A DNA stretch of 62,801 nucleotides from Methanogenium sp. MK-MG (GCF_009914725.1 NZ_JAAAWJ010000004.1:1-62801); one strand, 5' to 3'; positions 16,682 to 26,669 are shown, numbered from the stretch's first letter. A program made the numbers and translations. Notes: generated from the sequence alone by a model not told the origin.

Positions 16682-17719
16682 ATGCGAACAATCACATGGG
16701 ACACGGGGGCACAAGGCCTCATCTATATCAACCAGACCCGTCTGCCTGCAGAACGGGCAACCGTGGAGACGCATTCCGTGACACGCCTGGCAGACGGTAT
16801 CCGACAGCTTGAAGTCCGCGGAGCACCCGCACTGGGCGTCGCCGGGGGCTACGGGGTGGTTCTCTCCTGTCTTTCGCACCGGAAGGAAGTGGCAGGGCAG
16901 GCATTCCGGGATGCGGTAGAAATGGATGCGGAATATCTCCGGGCGACACGGCCGACCGCGGTCAATCTGGGCTGGGGCATCGACCGGGTGCTGCAGACTG
17001 CCATGCGGGAAGAGACACCTGCAGCTGCGTGTGACGCGGCGCTGCGGGAGGCACAGGCCATTGAAGCGGAGGATATCACCCTTTGCCACCGTATCGGCGA
17101 ATACGGTGCTGCTCTGCTGCCTGATACCTGCACCGTTCTGACCCACTGCAATGCAGGAGCCCTTGCCTGTGTCGAATGGGGCACTGCACTGGGCGTCATC
17201 CGCTCTGCTGTTGAGGCGGGAAAACGCGTTTCTGTGCTCTCCTGTGAGACACGTCCCCTGAACCAGGGATCGCGCCTCACGGCATATGAACTGCAGGCAG
17301 ACGGTATACCTGTTAAAACCATTCCCGACTCTGCAGCAGCGCACCTGATGCGCAGGGGCATGATTGATGCAGTAGTGGTCGGTGCTGACCGGATAACTCC
17401 GGATGCGGTCTTCAATAAGGTAGGGACCTATATGCATGCCATCTGTGCGCACCACCACTCCATCCCCTTCTATGTGGCAGCCCCCTACTCCACTCTTGAC
17501 ACCAGCGGGACTGAAGCGGATGTAACAATTGAGGAACGTGCCCGTGACGAATTGGCGGTCTGCGGCGGCCGCCAGCTGATGCCGGATGGGGTGGGAACGG
17601 TAAATCCCGCCTTTGACGCCACCCCGCTCTCCCTGGTGACGGCCATCATCACTGACCGTGGTGTCTTCCGGTACCCGTACGGCGAGCTCACGGGAATGTA
17701 CAGCAAGGACCGGACATGA
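16682..17719 (+). CDS. mtnA: S-methyl-5-thioribose-1-phosphate isomerase
   Basis: This 345-residue enzyme belongs to the aIF2B-related isomerases and converts methylthioribose-1-phosphate to the ribulose form in methionine salvage. Diagnostic blocks are LEVRGAPALGVAGGYGVV near residues 43-60, THCNAGALACVEWGTALGVI near 152-171 with the catalytic Cys, ETRPLNQGSRLTAYEL, and VVGADRITPDAVFNKVGTY with the catalytic Asp. It overlaps the DUF116 gene by ATGA. A ribose-1,5-bisphosphate isomerase is the main alternative, but the GADRI..(D).NKVGTY pattern fits MtnA better. Confidence 0.88.
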   Translation: MRTITWDTGAQGLIYINQTRLPAERATVETHSVTRLADGIRQLEVRGAPALGVAGGYGVVLSCLSHRKEVAGQAFRDAVEMDAEYLRATRPTAVNLGWGIDRVLQTAMREETPAAACDAALREAQAIEAEDITLCHRIGEYGAALLPDTCTVLTHCNAGALACVEWGTALGVIRSAVEAGKRVSVLSCETRPLNQGSRLTAYELQADGIPVKTIPDSAAAHLMRRGMIDAVVVGADRITPDAVFNKVGTYMHAICAHHHSIPFYVAAPYSTLDTSGTEADVTIEERARDELAVCGGRQLMPDGVGTVNPAFDATPLSLVTAIITDRGVFRYPYGELTGMYSKDRT

Positions 17720-18423
17720 GCTCAAAATACCTTGAGCCGATGGCTGTTGTTGGTACTCCATGGTGGGATCAGCTGATCTACCTCATTGGTGAGGTAACCC
17801 TTGTTGTCCTACTGTTGATGATCATCGTCCCGCTCATCGTGACGGCCATCATCTTCCTCTCCATCCATAACCGCCATTTCTATGCCCCCCGGCTCCTTAA
17901 GGCGGGACTGGTGATGTCGGAAGGAATGAGCAAGGCGATATGCCGGTTTTTCGGGCTGGAAGATCAGGAGCTGACGGCATTTTTTATCCGGCTGCATAAC
18001 ACCCTCTCTACCACATCGTTTGGGGCAGTCCCGGTTGAAGAACGGGCGATATTTATTCCGCAATGCCTGAGGGCAGCAGACTGCCCGGCACACCTCACCC
18101 CCGAAGGGCTTGTCTGCAGGCGCTGCGGAAGATGTGAGGTTGGTGAGAATATTGACCGTCTCGAAGAGATTGGATATCGTGTATGGATTGCACCCGGGTC
18201 AACACTCATCAAACGGATGTTCAAGAAATATGATCCAAAGGCAATCATTGGTGTCGGATGCCTGATGGAGGTCAAGGAGGGTATTGATATGTGTGACAAG
18301 GCAGGCGTTGTCGCAATGGGTGTCGTCACCATAAAAGACGGGTGTGTGGAGACACTGGTCAACTGGCCGGATGTATATGATGTTGCCCTGCTGGGCACGG
18401 AAGAGAAGAAACAGGCCACTTAA
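17716..18423 (+). CDS. DUF116 domain membrane protein
   Basis: This 235-residue protein of unknown function has one long hydrophobic segment at about residues 21-49, then a cytosolic cysteine-rich domain. Cysteines lie in IPQCLRAADCPAHL, CRRCGRCE, GVGCLMEVKEG, MCDKAG and DGCVETL, the DUF116 pattern that probably holds an Fe-S or metal site. Its location after the HdrA-like gene and mtnA suggests a membrane redox role, which is inference. The stop overlaps the convergent bactofilin-like gene. Confidence 0.85.
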   Translation: MSSKYLEPMAVVGTPWWDQLIYLIGEVTLVVLLLMIIVPLIVTAIIFLSIHNRHFYAPRLLKAGLVMSEGMSKAICRFFGLEDQELTAFFIRLHNTLSTTSFGAVPVEERAIFIPQCLRAADCPAHLTPEGLVCRRCGRCEVGENIDRLEEIGYRVWIAPGSTLIKRMFKKYDPKAIIGVGCLMEVKEGIDMCDKAGVVAMGVVTIKDGCVETLVNWPDVYDVALLGTEEKKQAT

Positions 18424-18836
18424 GGGCCGTTTCCAACCACTTTTACGTTTCTTCCGGTCAGTTTTCCGGATTTAATCTTACCGCACACAAATATCGTTTC
18501 GTTAGATGAGACATCACCCACCTGCACGCCCTGGCGCAGCGTGATATCCCCTCCTGCATGCAGACTCCGGATATGGGCTCCGTCACAGACTGTTACATTC
18601 TCTGCGACACTGAGGAGGCCCTTGATGCGCACCTGATTCCCGATGACTGCATTCCTACAGGTGATGTCTCCTCCCACCGTAGAACGCGGCCCAAGTTCAA
18701 GGGTGCCGTCCACATCGAGGTGCCCCCAGAAGTGGGTATCAGAAGCTACAATAAAATTGCCGGATATCTTCACATTACCGTCAAAGAAGGATCCCTTTGG
18801 TGCAATAAAATTGTCTCCCTGCCGGTAAACTTTCAT
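18420..18836 (-). CDS. Polymer-forming (bactofilin-like) beta-helix protein
   Basis: This protein of about 138 residues has repeating short beta-strand turns. Examples are GSFFDGNVKISGNFIVASDT, then HLDVDGTLELGPRSTVGGDI, then ALHAGGDITLRQGVQVGDVS-like steps, as in the bactofilin/polymer-forming family. No catalytic His of an acyltransferase is evident. The ATG at 18836 (MKVYRQGDNF) is preferred to one seven codons upstream because the conserved part begins there. It may form filaments or a surface scaffold; its role in archaea is not established. Confidence 0.7.
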   Translation of the reverse strand: MKVYRQGDNFIAPKGSFFDGNVKISGNFIVASDTHFWGHLDVDGTLELGPRSTVGGDITCRNAVIGNQVRIKGLLSVAENVTVCDGAHIRSLHAGGDITLRQGVQVGDVSSNETIFVCGKIKSGKLTGRNVKVVGNGP

Positions 18837-18893
18837 TGAATAAAACTCACATTTCAAAGATTATTAATTATACTCTCTGCTCCTGTTACAGGT

Positions 18894-19736
18894 TTATCCG
18901 ATCAGGGCCCGGAAGATAAATATTGCGAGTGCAGCAAACATTCCTGTTTTGAGCAGTTTTGTCGCGCCTGAGTCTCTGACACAGGCAGATGTCGCACACC
19001 TGACTGAAGATGCCGCCGCAGAAAGGATGACCAGATCCGCCAGAGCAATCATGGCAAGATACCACCCGTCCCACCAGGGCACAATGGGCAGAAGACTGAG
19101 AACCACCGCCCCTGCCGCAAGGACTGCTGCTATCCGGCATGAGGCGAGGACACCGGTGATCATCGGGAGGGTGCTGGCCCCTCCTTCCCGGTCACCCTCG
19201 ATATCCTCTGCATCCTTCAGGATCTCGCGTGCCGTCATCGGTAAGAAGACGATGCCCGCGAGCGGGAGATTCAAAAGGAGGCCGTCCAGGCCCGCGGCGG
19301 CACCGCCAAAGAGGAAGATGCTGCCTGCCAGATACGAGACCACGAGGTTTCCTGCCAGCGGCACACCCTTCAGCCGGGCCGCATAGGCCACCAAAAGAAC
19401 AGAGTTGAGGCAGGCGATGCCAAAACAGGCCGGGTGGACGAGTGCCGCACAGGCGATACCTGCGAGGAAGAGGATGGCACTATAGATTGCCGCACCTCTC
19501 ATACTGACGGCACCGGAGGGAATCGGCCGGTCAGGGCGGTTAATTGCATCAATATCGCGGTCACAATAGTCATTGACTGCATTTCCCGCGCCGGTAATGC
19601 AGAATACCGACAGAACGAGCAGGAACATAACGGGAGTCACCTCCACTCCTGCGACAAGCACTCCAAGCAGTACGGCAATGCCTGCGACAAGTGCATTAAC
19701 CGGGCGTATGATCTGCAGATACCCGTGAAGACCCAT
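18894..19736 (-). CDS. Geranylgeranylglycerol-phosphate geranylgeranyltransferase (UbiA family)
   Basis: This 280-residue integral membrane prenyltransferase adds the second geranylgeranyl chain in archaeal ether lipid synthesis. About eight to nine hydrophobic segments are present. The two Asp-rich motifs are NAVNDYCDRDIDAINRPDRP near residues 51-70 and EILKDAEDIEGDREGGASTL near 165-184, which bind Mg-diphosphate. Other UbiA enzymes are possible, but this length and the N(D)YxDxxID.IN.PDRPIPSG block are those of archaeal DGGGP synthase. Confidence 0.9.
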   Translation of the reverse strand: MGLHGYLQIIRPVNALVAGIAVLLGVLVAGVEVTPVMFLLVLSVFCITGAGNAVNDYCDRDIDAINRPDRPIPSGAVSMRGAAIYSAILFLAGIACAALVHPACFGIACLNSVLLVAYAARLKGVPLAGNLVVSYLAGSIFLFGGAAAGLDGLLLNLPLAGIVFLPMTAREILKDAEDIEGDREGGASTLPMITGVLASCRIAAVLAAGAVVLSLLPIVPWWDGWYLAMIALADLVILSAAASSVRCATSACVRDSGATKLLKTGMFAALAIFIFRALIG

Positions 19737-19792
19737 GTACGGAGGTATTGCCGTTCATTTCGGATTAAATTTGTCAAAAACAAAATCGAGAA

Positions 19793-19867
19793 CGGGCTTG
19801 AGGGGATTTGAACCCCTGATCATTAACTTAGGAGGCTAACGCCTTATCCAGGCTAGGCCACAAGCCC
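19793..19867 (-). tRNA. tRNA-Arg (CCT)
   Basis: The minus strand gives acceptor GGGCTTG/CAAGCCC and a D arm. The anticodon stem TTAGC/GTTAA has one G-U pair and encloses CTCCTAA, anticodon CCT. The T arm is GGGGTTCAAATCCCC and the discriminator is G. CCA is not encoded. Confidence 0.94.
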
Positions 19868-19932
19868 ACTTGTGCCCATAATACTCAACATCAGAAGGTA
19901 TAATATTTCCGAACCACCACGTTTCAGATGCG

Positions 19933-21051
19933 ATGAGCGACAGAGAGGTTATGGAAGGGAGTACACGGTTTTTTATACCCGAACAGGACGAGAACAGTTC
20001 ATTCCCGCCCGGAAGTGCGCCGGTCTTCTTTAATGACCGGATGCGGCTGAACCGTGACAGCACGAACTACCTTCTCCGTCAGCTGGAGGTGTCATCATAC
20101 TTTGACGCCATGGCCGCATCCGGCGTCCGTGGCCTGAGGGTGGCACACGAACGGGGCATCCCGGTCACGATCAATGACTACAGTCTGGAGGCAGCCGCCC
20201 TGATCCGGAAGAACGCGGCCCTGTATCCGGAGAGTGGTATCACGGTTACAGAAGAGGACTGCAGGGCGGTGATGCTGAGACAGCGGTTTGATGTCGTTGA
20301 CCTCGATCCGTTTGGCACACCCGCACCCTTTGTGGATATCGCGGCCACCAGCGCACGCCACTACCTCTTTGTCACCGCAACCGACACCGCTCCCCTCTGC
20401 GGGGCACACCTGAAGGCAGGCATACGCCGCTATGGTGCCCGCCCGATGAATAATGAATACCATAGCGAGGTGGGTCTGCGCCTGCTTCTGGGATTTGTCG
20501 TGCGCGAGACCGTAAAATACGACCGCGGCGTTGAACCGCTCTTCTGCTTTGCACGGGAGCACTTCGTCCGCCTCCATCTGCGTATGACAAACGGTGCGGG
20601 CAGGGGGGACAAGGCGCTCAAAAACATGGGGTATATCCACCAGTGCCCCGCATGCCCGTGGCATACGGCCGAGACTGCCTTACTCCCGTCCGTGCAGGAA
20701 TGCCCGGAGTGCGGTGCCAAAATGAGTAGGATTGGCCCCCTCTGGGTGGGCCCCATCAACAACCATGAGGTGCTCGAACAGCTGGCAGCGGATCTGGAGG
20801 CAGACGGGCAGGGAGATAGTGTGCTCGCACGGTTGGTCACCCTGCTGGATGAAGAGCTGCCCACCCCGGCGTTCTACAATTACCACCGGCTTGCCAAACT
20901 CTGGCACACCTCACCGTCTCCGATGGAGACAGTCATTGCCGCCATCCGTGATGCAGGATATCAGGCATCACGAACCCATTATGACGGGCGGGGAATAAAA
21001 ACAGATGCACCCCTGTCTGTGCTCAGGGATACGGTATCTACGCGCGAGTAA
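19933..21051 (+). CDS. trm1: tRNA (guanine26-N2)-dimethyltransferase Trm1
   Basis: This 372-residue SAM enzyme dimethylates G26 of tRNA. Conserved blocks are EGSTRFFIPEQDE, VFFNDRMRLNRDSTNYLLRQ, the catalytic DLDPFGTPAPFVDIAATSAR near residues 119-138, and a zinc site from CPACPWH near 238 and CPECGAKMSRIGPLWVGPI near 257. Length is normal for archaeal Trm1. The last 14 bases overlap the convergent GTPase gene. Confidence 0.95.
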   Translation: MSDREVMEGSTRFFIPEQDENSSFPPGSAPVFFNDRMRLNRDSTNYLLRQLEVSSYFDAMAASGVRGLRVAHERGIPVTINDYSLEAAALIRKNAALYPESGITVTEEDCRAVMLRQRFDVVDLDPFGTPAPFVDIAATSARHYLFVTATDTAPLCGAHLKAGIRRYGARPMNNEYHSEVGLRLLLGFVVRETVKYDRGVEPLFCFAREHFVRLHLRMTNGAGRGDKALKNMGYIHQCPACPWHTAETALLPSVQECPECGAKMSRIGPLWVGPINNHEVLEQLAADLEADGQGDSVLARLVTLLDEELPTPAFYNYHRLAKLWHTSPSPMETVIAAIRDAGYQASRTHYDGRGIKTDAPLSVLRDTVSTRE

Positions 21052-22150
21052 CAATGGTCAGGATATCGCCGTCAATGAGTCTGTGTGACAGGCCGACCCG
21101 CTGGGCGTCATGCTTCACTGACGGGCCCCACACTTTTGCGTAGCGGAATTTCTCGACAAAGTCACGGTGAAGTTTCATGCAGACCGCCTCCACGGTTGCC
21201 GGTTCGCGGATGATCAGCGGTTCTTCCAGATCCGCCTTGCCGCCCACCGGCTTCATGTAGATGCGGATGAAACCCAGTTGATCAAATACCTCATCCTTGA
21301 GGGTTTCAATGTTGTATCCGCTGACGGCAGAGAGAAGAATGGGCGGGCGGCCAAAGCGCTCCGTTACATCTATATCGATCTGGGCCAGGGTCTCTTTGTC
21401 GACCAGGTCGACCTTGTTGACGGCAAAGAACGCAGGCACATAGACACGGTTGCCAAACATCGCGTCAATAAAGTCGTCCTGGGTCACCTCTCCACGGATC
21501 AGGATATCGGCATTTACAATCTTGTTATCTGCAAGAAGGGGACGGATATCATCGATATCAAGGCCAGTATTTCCGACCGTGTTGAACCGGAGACCGCCGT
21601 ACCCCCTCTTCGATATGGTGATGTCCGGTTTTTCTTTATTGAGGCGTATGCCGGCATCATAGAGTTCCCTGATGAGGACATTGATGTGCTTTTCATTGTA
21701 GACATCACCCAGAAGCAGGATGAGGTCAGCACCACGTACGACGCCGATCACTTCCTTGCCTCGCCCCTTTCCCATTGCAGCTCCTGCAATCAGGCCGGGG
21801 ATATCCAGAATCTGGATGTTTGCACCTTTGTGTTCCATGGAACCGGGCACAACCGTAAGGGTGGTGAATGCATATGATGCAGACGCACTCTCCGTGTTGG
21901 TCAGTTTATTCAGGAGTGTGGACTTACCGACAGACGGAAAACCAACGAGGACAACGGTCCCGTCACCGGATTTCTTCACTGAAAATCCTTCACCACCGCC
22001 GGCGGAGGCCATGGCACGGGAGACGGCATCATCTTTGAGACGGGCAATCTTTCCTTTGAGCTTTCCGATATGCCCGGAGGTCGCCTTGTTATATTTGGTA
22101 TTGCGAATCTCGTCTTCTATTGCTTTGATTTCGTCTTCAATTGTGGCCAT
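21038..22150 (-). CDS. DRG/Obg-family GTP-binding protein with TGS domain
   Basis: This is a 370-residue translation-associated GTPase. A helical N-terminal region (IEDEIKAIEDEIRNTKYNKA) precedes the G domain with P-loop GFPSVGKSTLLNKLT near residues 70-84, switch DIPGLIAGAAMGKGRGKEV and NKVD near 245. A C-terminal TGS domain (LEEPLIIREPATVEAVCMKL and HRLIDGDILTIVTRA) follows. This arrangement is that of DRG proteins. A perfect inverted repeat sits just upstream of the ATG. Confidence 0.92.
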   Translation of the reverse strand: MATIEDEIKAIEDEIRNTKYNKATSGHIGKLKGKIARLKDDAVSRAMASAGGGEGFSVKKSGDGTVVLVGFPSVGKSTLLNKLTNTESASASYAFTTLTVVPGSMEHKGANIQILDIPGLIAGAAMGKGRGKEVIGVVRGADLILLLGDVYNEKHINVLIRELYDAGIRLNKEKPDITISKRGYGGLRFNTVGNTGLDIDDIRPLLADNKIVNADILIRGEVTQDDFIDAMFGNRVYVPAFFAVNKVDLVDKETLAQIDIDVTERFGRPPILLSAVSGYNIETLKDEVFDQLGFIRIYMKPVGGKADLEEPLIIREPATVEAVCMKLHRDFVEKFRYAKVWGPSVKHDAQRVGLSHRLIDGDILTIVTRA

Positions 22151-22175
22151 TGGTGGTGCTATACATATCGGCGGG

Positions 22176-22195
22176 ACACTACTTATGGGTAGTGT
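22176..22195 (-). promoter_or_regulatory. Inverted repeat upstream of the DRG-type GTPase
   Basis: The sequence ACACTAC-TTATGG-GTAGTGT is a perfect 7-bp inverted repeat with a 6-base centre. It lies 26-45 bases before the GTPase ATG, where the TATA box and its flanks would be. It could be an operator for a dimeric regulator or a short leader hairpin. Confidence 0.35.
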
Positions 22196-22467
22196 ATCTG
22201 CCGGTTTTTCTACAGACCGCCTGCCATCACAGAAATCCGCACGATGGGATCTTTTCCGGATACAAGGCCCAGATTAGGGTTGTAATGCTCGGGACCTCCC
22301 TGACCTGATACAAACCCCTCATCATTTCCCGTCATCACCTGGATACGGTTTTGAAGAGATACAATACCCCGCAGGCAGCAGGGATAATGCGATAGTGACG
22401 GACAGAAATTACTGACTTTTCGCGTGCATTCGATGAATGCTGCTCCTGTGCTGCACTCAGGGCAGGT
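22196..22467. other. Gap between the ATP synthase operon end and the GTPase promoter
   Basis: Together with the repeat just above, this makes about 320 bases with no supportable gene. It contains the 3' end region of the ATP synthase transcript and no recognisable RNA. A 74-codon frame on the minus strand (22335-22559) reads across the small atp gene in another frame and is not credible. Confidence 0.5.
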
Positions 22468-22569
22468 TCATACCAGAACGAGCAGGAATACCATCCCGCC
22501 AATTGCAAGAACTGCAGCGCCTGCCAGCTGAAGCAGAAAGAAGATACGGGCATAATCATCGGAACTCAC
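22468..22569 (-). CDS. Tiny hydrophobic polypeptide ending the ATP synthase operon (AhaG-like position)
   Basis: A GTG overlapping the atpD stop as GTGA opens 33 codons reading [20 protein letters not shown] and continuing LAIGGMVFLLVLV, one membrane helix preceded by a short acidic head. The stop-start overlap is the same type of coupling used between other genes in this operon. Methanosarcina has a small hydrophobic gene, ahaG, at the same place after ahaD, with unknown function. Homology is not claimed from sequence; position, size class and membrane character agree. It is too short for routine gene calling. Confidence 0.6.
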   Translation of the reverse strand: MSSDDYARIFFLLQLAGAAVLAIGGMVFLLVLV

Positions 22570-23216
22570 AGCAAAAGCCCTCCGGAACGGGACATCTTTG
22601 CCCGTTTTCTCCTGAAGATGTCTTCCCGCTCCATCTCTTCAAGATAGTCCTCGATGTAGGCGGCGGTGTCATACAGCGAGGGAATCAGGATGTTTGCCAA
22701 GGCATTGACCCTCCGCCGGGTCACGGCGATCTGATCTGCAAGACGCACGAGGGACCCTTCGAGTTCTGCAAGGCTGATGGCGGCCTTCACCGCCTCCTCG
22801 CACTGCCGGTATGCCGCATCCAGATGGGTGGACGGCATGGCAAGCGGATACCCCGGTTCACGGCGATCACGGAAGGGTTCGGGCAGGGCGATGGCGGGAA
22901 CCGGGGTGCCCATCACGGTGACGGTGCCCATCTCAATCTCCTCTGCAGGTTTCGTCAGAGAGATGGCTTCTTCCAGCCCGCGCTGGCCCATGAGCATTCC
23001 GGCACGCTGCAGGGGCAGGTATGCAACAGCGAAGGCAGCCTCGGTCTCCCTGCGCAGACCCTCGCGTCTCTCCCGGAGACGGAAGAACTCCATCACCATC
23101 GTATCAAGCTTCTCCTGCAGGAGTTCATGCCCCTTCTCCGCCACCACGATCCGTTTTCTGATCTTCAGGAGTTCAATCCGGGTGGGCCGGACACCACGGA
23201 TTTTCTGCCTGCTCAC
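22566..23216 (-). CDS. atpD: A-type ATP synthase subunit D
   Basis: This 216-residue central rotor stalk subunit links the A3B3 head to the membrane ring through F and C. The N-terminal [29 protein letters not shown] is the start of the long coiled coil, and the matching C-terminal helix includes [26 protein letters not shown]. Both antiparallel helices are intact. It overlaps atpB by four bases (ATGA) and the small hydrophobic gene by GTGA. Confidence 0.95.
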   Translation of the reverse strand: MSRQKIRGVRPTRIELLKIRKRIVVAEKGHELLQEKLDTMVMEFFRLRERREGLRRETEAAFAVAYLPLQRAGMLMGQRGLEEAISLTKPAEEIEMGTVTVMGTPVPAIALPEPFRDRREPGYPLAMPSTHLDAAYRQCEEAVKAAISLAELEGSLVRLADQIAVTRRRVNALANILIPSLYDTAAYIEDYLEEMEREDIFRRKRAKMSRSGGLLL

Positions 23217-24601
23217 TGCCCATCACCGCCACGATATGTCTCAATCAGGTCTGTCGGGATACGGTTGAGTTCTTCCTCCGGGAAGAGGCAGAGGAGTTTC
23301 CAGGCAGTGTCAAGACTCTCCGTAATGGTGCGCCCCACGGCACGCCCCTGCCCGATGAATTCACGTTCAAACCGTGCGGCAAACGTAAGGTACCGCCGGT
23401 CCGTTTCACTGAGCCCCTCATCACCGATGACCGTTACCAGACTCTCCAGACGCCTCCCCTTTGCATAGGCGGCATACAACTGATCTGAGACCGCCCCGTG
23501 ATCTTCCCGGGTCTTTCCCTTCCCGATACCCCCTGCCATCAGGCGGGAGAGGGAGGGGAGGACGTCAATGGGCGGGTAGATGCCCTTGCGATAGAGGTCA
23601 CGGGAGAGGACAATCTGCCCCTCGGTGATGTAGCCTGTCAGATCAGGCACCGGATGGGTGATGTCGTCATCCGGCATGGAGATGATGGGCAGCTGGGTAA
23701 TCGACCCCTTCCTATCGTGAATACGCCCGGCCCGTTCAAAGATGGAGGCAAGGTCCGTATACATATATCCGGGATACCCCCGGCGGGCAGGAACCTCGTC
23801 ACGGGCGGCGGAGACCTCACGCAGCGCTTCACAGTAGGCAGTGATATCCTGGAGGATGACAAGGACGTGCATCCCGCGGTCAAAGGCGAGATATTCTGCG
23901 GTGGTCAGGGCAAGGCGGGGGGTGATGATACGTTCTATTGCGGGGTCATCGGCACGGTTGATGAAGAGGACCGCATGCTCCAGGGCACCGGTATCCTCGA
24001 ATTCATCCAGAAAGAACTGTGCATCCTCATTTGTGATTCCCATCGCGCCAAAGACGATGGCAAACTCCTCGTGATCCCTCAGGACACGGGCCTGCCGGGC
24101 AATCTGGGCGGCAAGCATGGAATGCGGCAGTCCCGCACCGGAAAATATCGGCAGTTTCTGCCCCCGCACGAGGGTATTCATGCCGTCGATTGCCGATATG
24201 CCGGTCTCGATACAGTCTTCCGGGTAGGCACGTGCGGTCGGGTTGACCGCTGACCCGGCGATGTCCTGCACCTTTCCGGGAATAACCGGCCCGCCGCCGT
24301 CAGCCGGTGCGGCAGACCCGTCAAATACCCGGCCGATGATCTCGGGACTGACGACCATGCGCATAGGATATCCGGTAAACCGGACCGATGTGATCTCGGT
24401 GTCAAGTGCCTGTGTCCCGCCGAACACCTGAATGATGGCGACATCTGAGCGGCTCTCCAGCACCTCCCCCAGGCGTCTTTCGCCGTCAGGCAGACGGATC
24501 TCCACCACTTCGCCATATGTTGCATCGCCGACACCGGAGACAGCCATCAGGGGGCCTGCCACCCGGACAACCGAGGTGTACTCCCGTGCAGGTGAGGTCA
24601 T
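23213..24601 (-). CDS. atpB: A-type ATP synthase subunit B
   Basis: This 462-residue non-catalytic nucleotide-binding subunit of the head lacks a Walker A lysine, having [20 protein letters not shown] near residues 148-167, as expected for [21 protein letters not shown] and [18 protein letters not shown] are standard B-subunit blocks. The N-terminal beta barrel ([20 protein letters not shown]) is complete. Both ends overlap neighbouring genes by four bases. Confidence 0.97.
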   Translation of the reverse strand: MTSPAREYTSVVRVAGPLMAVSGVGDATYGEVVEIRLPDGERRLGEVLESRSDVAIIQVFGGTQALDTEITSVRFTGYPMRMVVSPEIIGRVFDGSAAPADGGGPVIPGKVQDIAGSAVNPTARAYPEDCIETGISAIDGMNTLVRGQKLPIFSGAGLPHSMLAAQIARQARVLRDHEEFAIVFGAMGITNEDAQFFLDEFEDTGALEHAVLFINRADDPAIERIITPRLALTTAEYLAFDRGMHVLVILQDITAYCEALREVSAARDEVPARRGYPGYMYTDLASIFERAGRIHDRKGSITQLPIISMPDDDITHPVPDLTGYITEGQIVLSRDLYRKGIYPPIDVLPSLSRLMAGGIGKGKTREDHGAVSDQLYAAYAKGRRLESLVTVIGDEGLSETDRRYLTFAARFEREFIGQGRAVGRTITESLDTAWKLLCLFPEEELNRIPTDLIETYRGGDGQ

Positions 24602-26361
24602 GTTATCCCTCCGCCAGGGTTATGGAACGCTTCTTTCATCCTGCGTTCCGTCTCCTCAAAATACTCCCTGAAGTCGGCATCCGGGACAGCACCGAGGCGC
24701 AGCAGGCGTTTTGCTACCGGCATGTCTGCAATCGCAGAGACCGGCATGCCGCCTGCAACCGCCGCCTTCCCGTAGCGGGCGTAATCGGTGATGAGCTGCA
24801 TCATCATATACTGCTTATCCGGGGCGCAGAAGGTATCTGCCGGGTCAAAGGCATACTGGATCAAAAAGGACTCCCGGATATACTCCGCGACATGCAGGGA
24901 GAGTTTGTCGTCCTCCGGCAGCACGTCAGGCCCCACCAGCTGGACAATCTCCTCGAGTTCACTCTCTTTCTGGAGGGTAGCCATCATGCTTCTGCGCATC
25001 TCCCCCCATCTGTCACCCGCATGCTCATTCCACCATGCCTCGACATCATCCGGATAGAGGGAGTAGGATGTGAGCCAGTTGACCGCGGGAAAGTGGCGTT
25101 CATGGGCAAGGTCTGCGTCCAGTGCCCAGAATACCCGGACGACCCGGAGGGTATTCTGGGTGACCGGTTCTGAGAAGTCCCCGCCCGGTGGCGAGACGGC
25201 ACCGATGACAGAGACAGAACCCGTCCTGTTGGACGGACCCAGCACACGAACGTTTCCTGCCCGTTCATAGAAGCACGCAAGCCGGGAGGCGAGATAGGCC
25301 GGATATCCGTGCTCACCCGGCATCTCCTCAAGACGCCCGGATATCTCCCGCATCGCCTCTGCCCAGCGGGAGGTGGAGTCAGCCATCAGGGCCACGTCAT
25401 AGCCCATGTCACGGTAATACTCGGCGATGGTGATGCCGGTATAAACAGAGGCCTCCCGTGCGGCAACCGGCATATTTGAGGTGTTGCCGATGAGAACGGT
25501 CCTCCCCATCAGCGGCTCCCCGCTCTTCGGGTCAGTGAGGGCCGGAAACTGGCGCAGCACGTCTGCGAGTTCATTGCCCCGCTCCCCGCAGCCCACATAG
25601 ACGATGATGTCAGCATCCGACCACTTCGCCAGCTGATGCTGGACCACGGTCTTTCCGGCCCCGAACGGTCCGGGCACCGCAGCCGTCCCGCCTTTGACAA
25701 TGGGGAAGAAGGAATCGATGACCCGCTGCCCGGTTATCAGGGGGTCAGCGGGTTTCAGTTTCTCTGCGACCGGTCGCGCCACCCGCACCGGCCAGCGGCG
25801 GAGCATGGCAACCGGCTGCTCTTTTCCGTCACTGCTGAGCACAGTGGCAATATCAGCTGTCACGGTATACTCTCCGGCACCTGCCACACGGGCAAGGGTG
25901 CCTGCCATGCCATGCGGGACGAGAATGGAATGCGTAAACCTGCCTTCCTCTACCGTGCCGATAATTGTGCCGGGTGTTGCCGCAGTGCCCGGTGCTGCCG
26001 CCGGGGTGAATGGGTATGTGCACTTCCGGTCAAGGGCAGGGAACGAGGCGCCGCGGACGATGAATGCACCCATCTCTTCACGTATCACTTCAAGCGGACG
26101 CTGAATGCCGTCATAGACCATACCCAGAAGGCCGGGACCCAGTTCAACGGAGAGCGGGGCACCGGTCCGTCCCACCGGTTCGCCCGGGGCAAGGCCGGTG
26201 GTATCCTCATACACCTGAATGGTCGCCACATCCTCAGAGAGGCCGATTATTTCGCCTATCAGGGCGGCCTCTCCCACATGGACCACCTCATACATGAGTG
26301 CCCCACGCATACTGTCCGCCTCCACCACCGGACCTGTGATGCGGATGATGCGCCCGGTCAC
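24598..26361 (-). CDS. atpA: A-type ATP synthase subunit A (catalytic)
   Basis: This is the 587-residue catalytic subunit. The beta barrel is followed by the non-homologous bulge insertion typical of A subunits (about residues 110-190). Walker A follows as [20 protein letters not shown] near residue 230, then [16 protein letters not shown] with the catalytic Glu, and [20 protein letters not shown]. The C-terminal helical domain is present. It overlaps atpF by ATGA. Confidence 0.97.
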   Translation of the reverse strand: MTGRIIRITGPVVEADSMRGALMYEVVHVGEAALIGEIIGLSEDVATIQVYEDTTGLAPGEPVGRTGAPLSVELGPGLLGMVYDGIQRPLEVIREEMGAFIVRGASFPALDRKCTYPFTPAAAPGTAATPGTIIGTVEEGRFTHSILVPHGMAGTLARVAGAGEYTVTADIATVLSSDGKEQPVAMLRRWPVRVARPVAEKLKPADPLITGQRVIDSFFPIVKGGTAAVPGPFGAGKTVVQHQLAKWSDADIIVYVGCGERGNELADVLRQFPALTDPKSGEPLMGRTVLIGNTSNMPVAAREASVYTGITIAEYYRDMGYDVALMADSTSRWAEAMREISGRLEEMPGEHGYPAYLASRLACFYERAGNVRVLGPSNRTGSVSVIGAVSPPGGDFSEPVTQNTLRVVRVFWALDADLAHERHFPAVNWLTSYSLYPDDVEAWWNEHAGDRWGEMRRSMMATLQKESELEEIVQLVGPDVLPEDDKLSLHVAEYIRESFLIQYAFDPADTFCAPDKQYMMMQLITDYARYGKAAVAGGMPVSAIADMPVAKRLLRLGAVPDADFREYFEETERRMKEAFHNPGGGIT

Positions 26362-26669
26362 CGGTCCGCCCCCGGCATATGCCTGCCTGCGACCTTTCTG
26401 ACCGCTGCAGAGACCGCATCCTCGCCATGGACCGGCCCTTCCGGTCCGGGAATGCCGATGACAACCGGATATGCCTTCCGCGGGGGAGAGACTGAAATCT
26501 CTTTCAGATACCGGTCTAGCACACAGACGACACCGGTGTCTGGGTGCTCCAGCACCTCTTCGAGGGCGCGGCGTGCCTCCTCTGCATCACGGCAGGGAAT
26601 GGTGTCAGAGATACCTCCCGCCCTGCAGGCGGACACCATCATACGGTCACCGATTGCGATGATATTCAT
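26358..26669 (-). CDS. atpF: A-type ATP synthase subunit F
   Basis: This 103-residue small rotor subunit binds D in the central stalk. It has an alpha/beta N-terminal domain (IIAIGDRMMVSACRAGGI), with GVVCVLDRYLKEI and the conserved PVVIGIPGPEG loop, then a C-terminal helix that contacts the head. Length is normal. It overlaps both flanking atp genes by four bases. Confidence 0.93.
   Translation of the reverse strand: MNIIAIGDRMMVSACRAGGISDTIPCRDAEEARRALEEVLEHPDTGVVCVLDRYLKEISVSPPRKAYPVVIGIPGPEGPVHGEDAVSAAVRKVAGRHMPGADR

Noticed and set aside
16346-17761. A 471-codon minus-strand frame over mtnA
   Set aside because: It is a shadow of mtnA, which has all family motifs; Cys/His/Arg-rich nonsense composition.
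22437-23468. A 343-codon plus-strand frame opposite atpD
   Set aside because: It is antisense to atpD and the small hydrophobic gene and has no recognisable domain.
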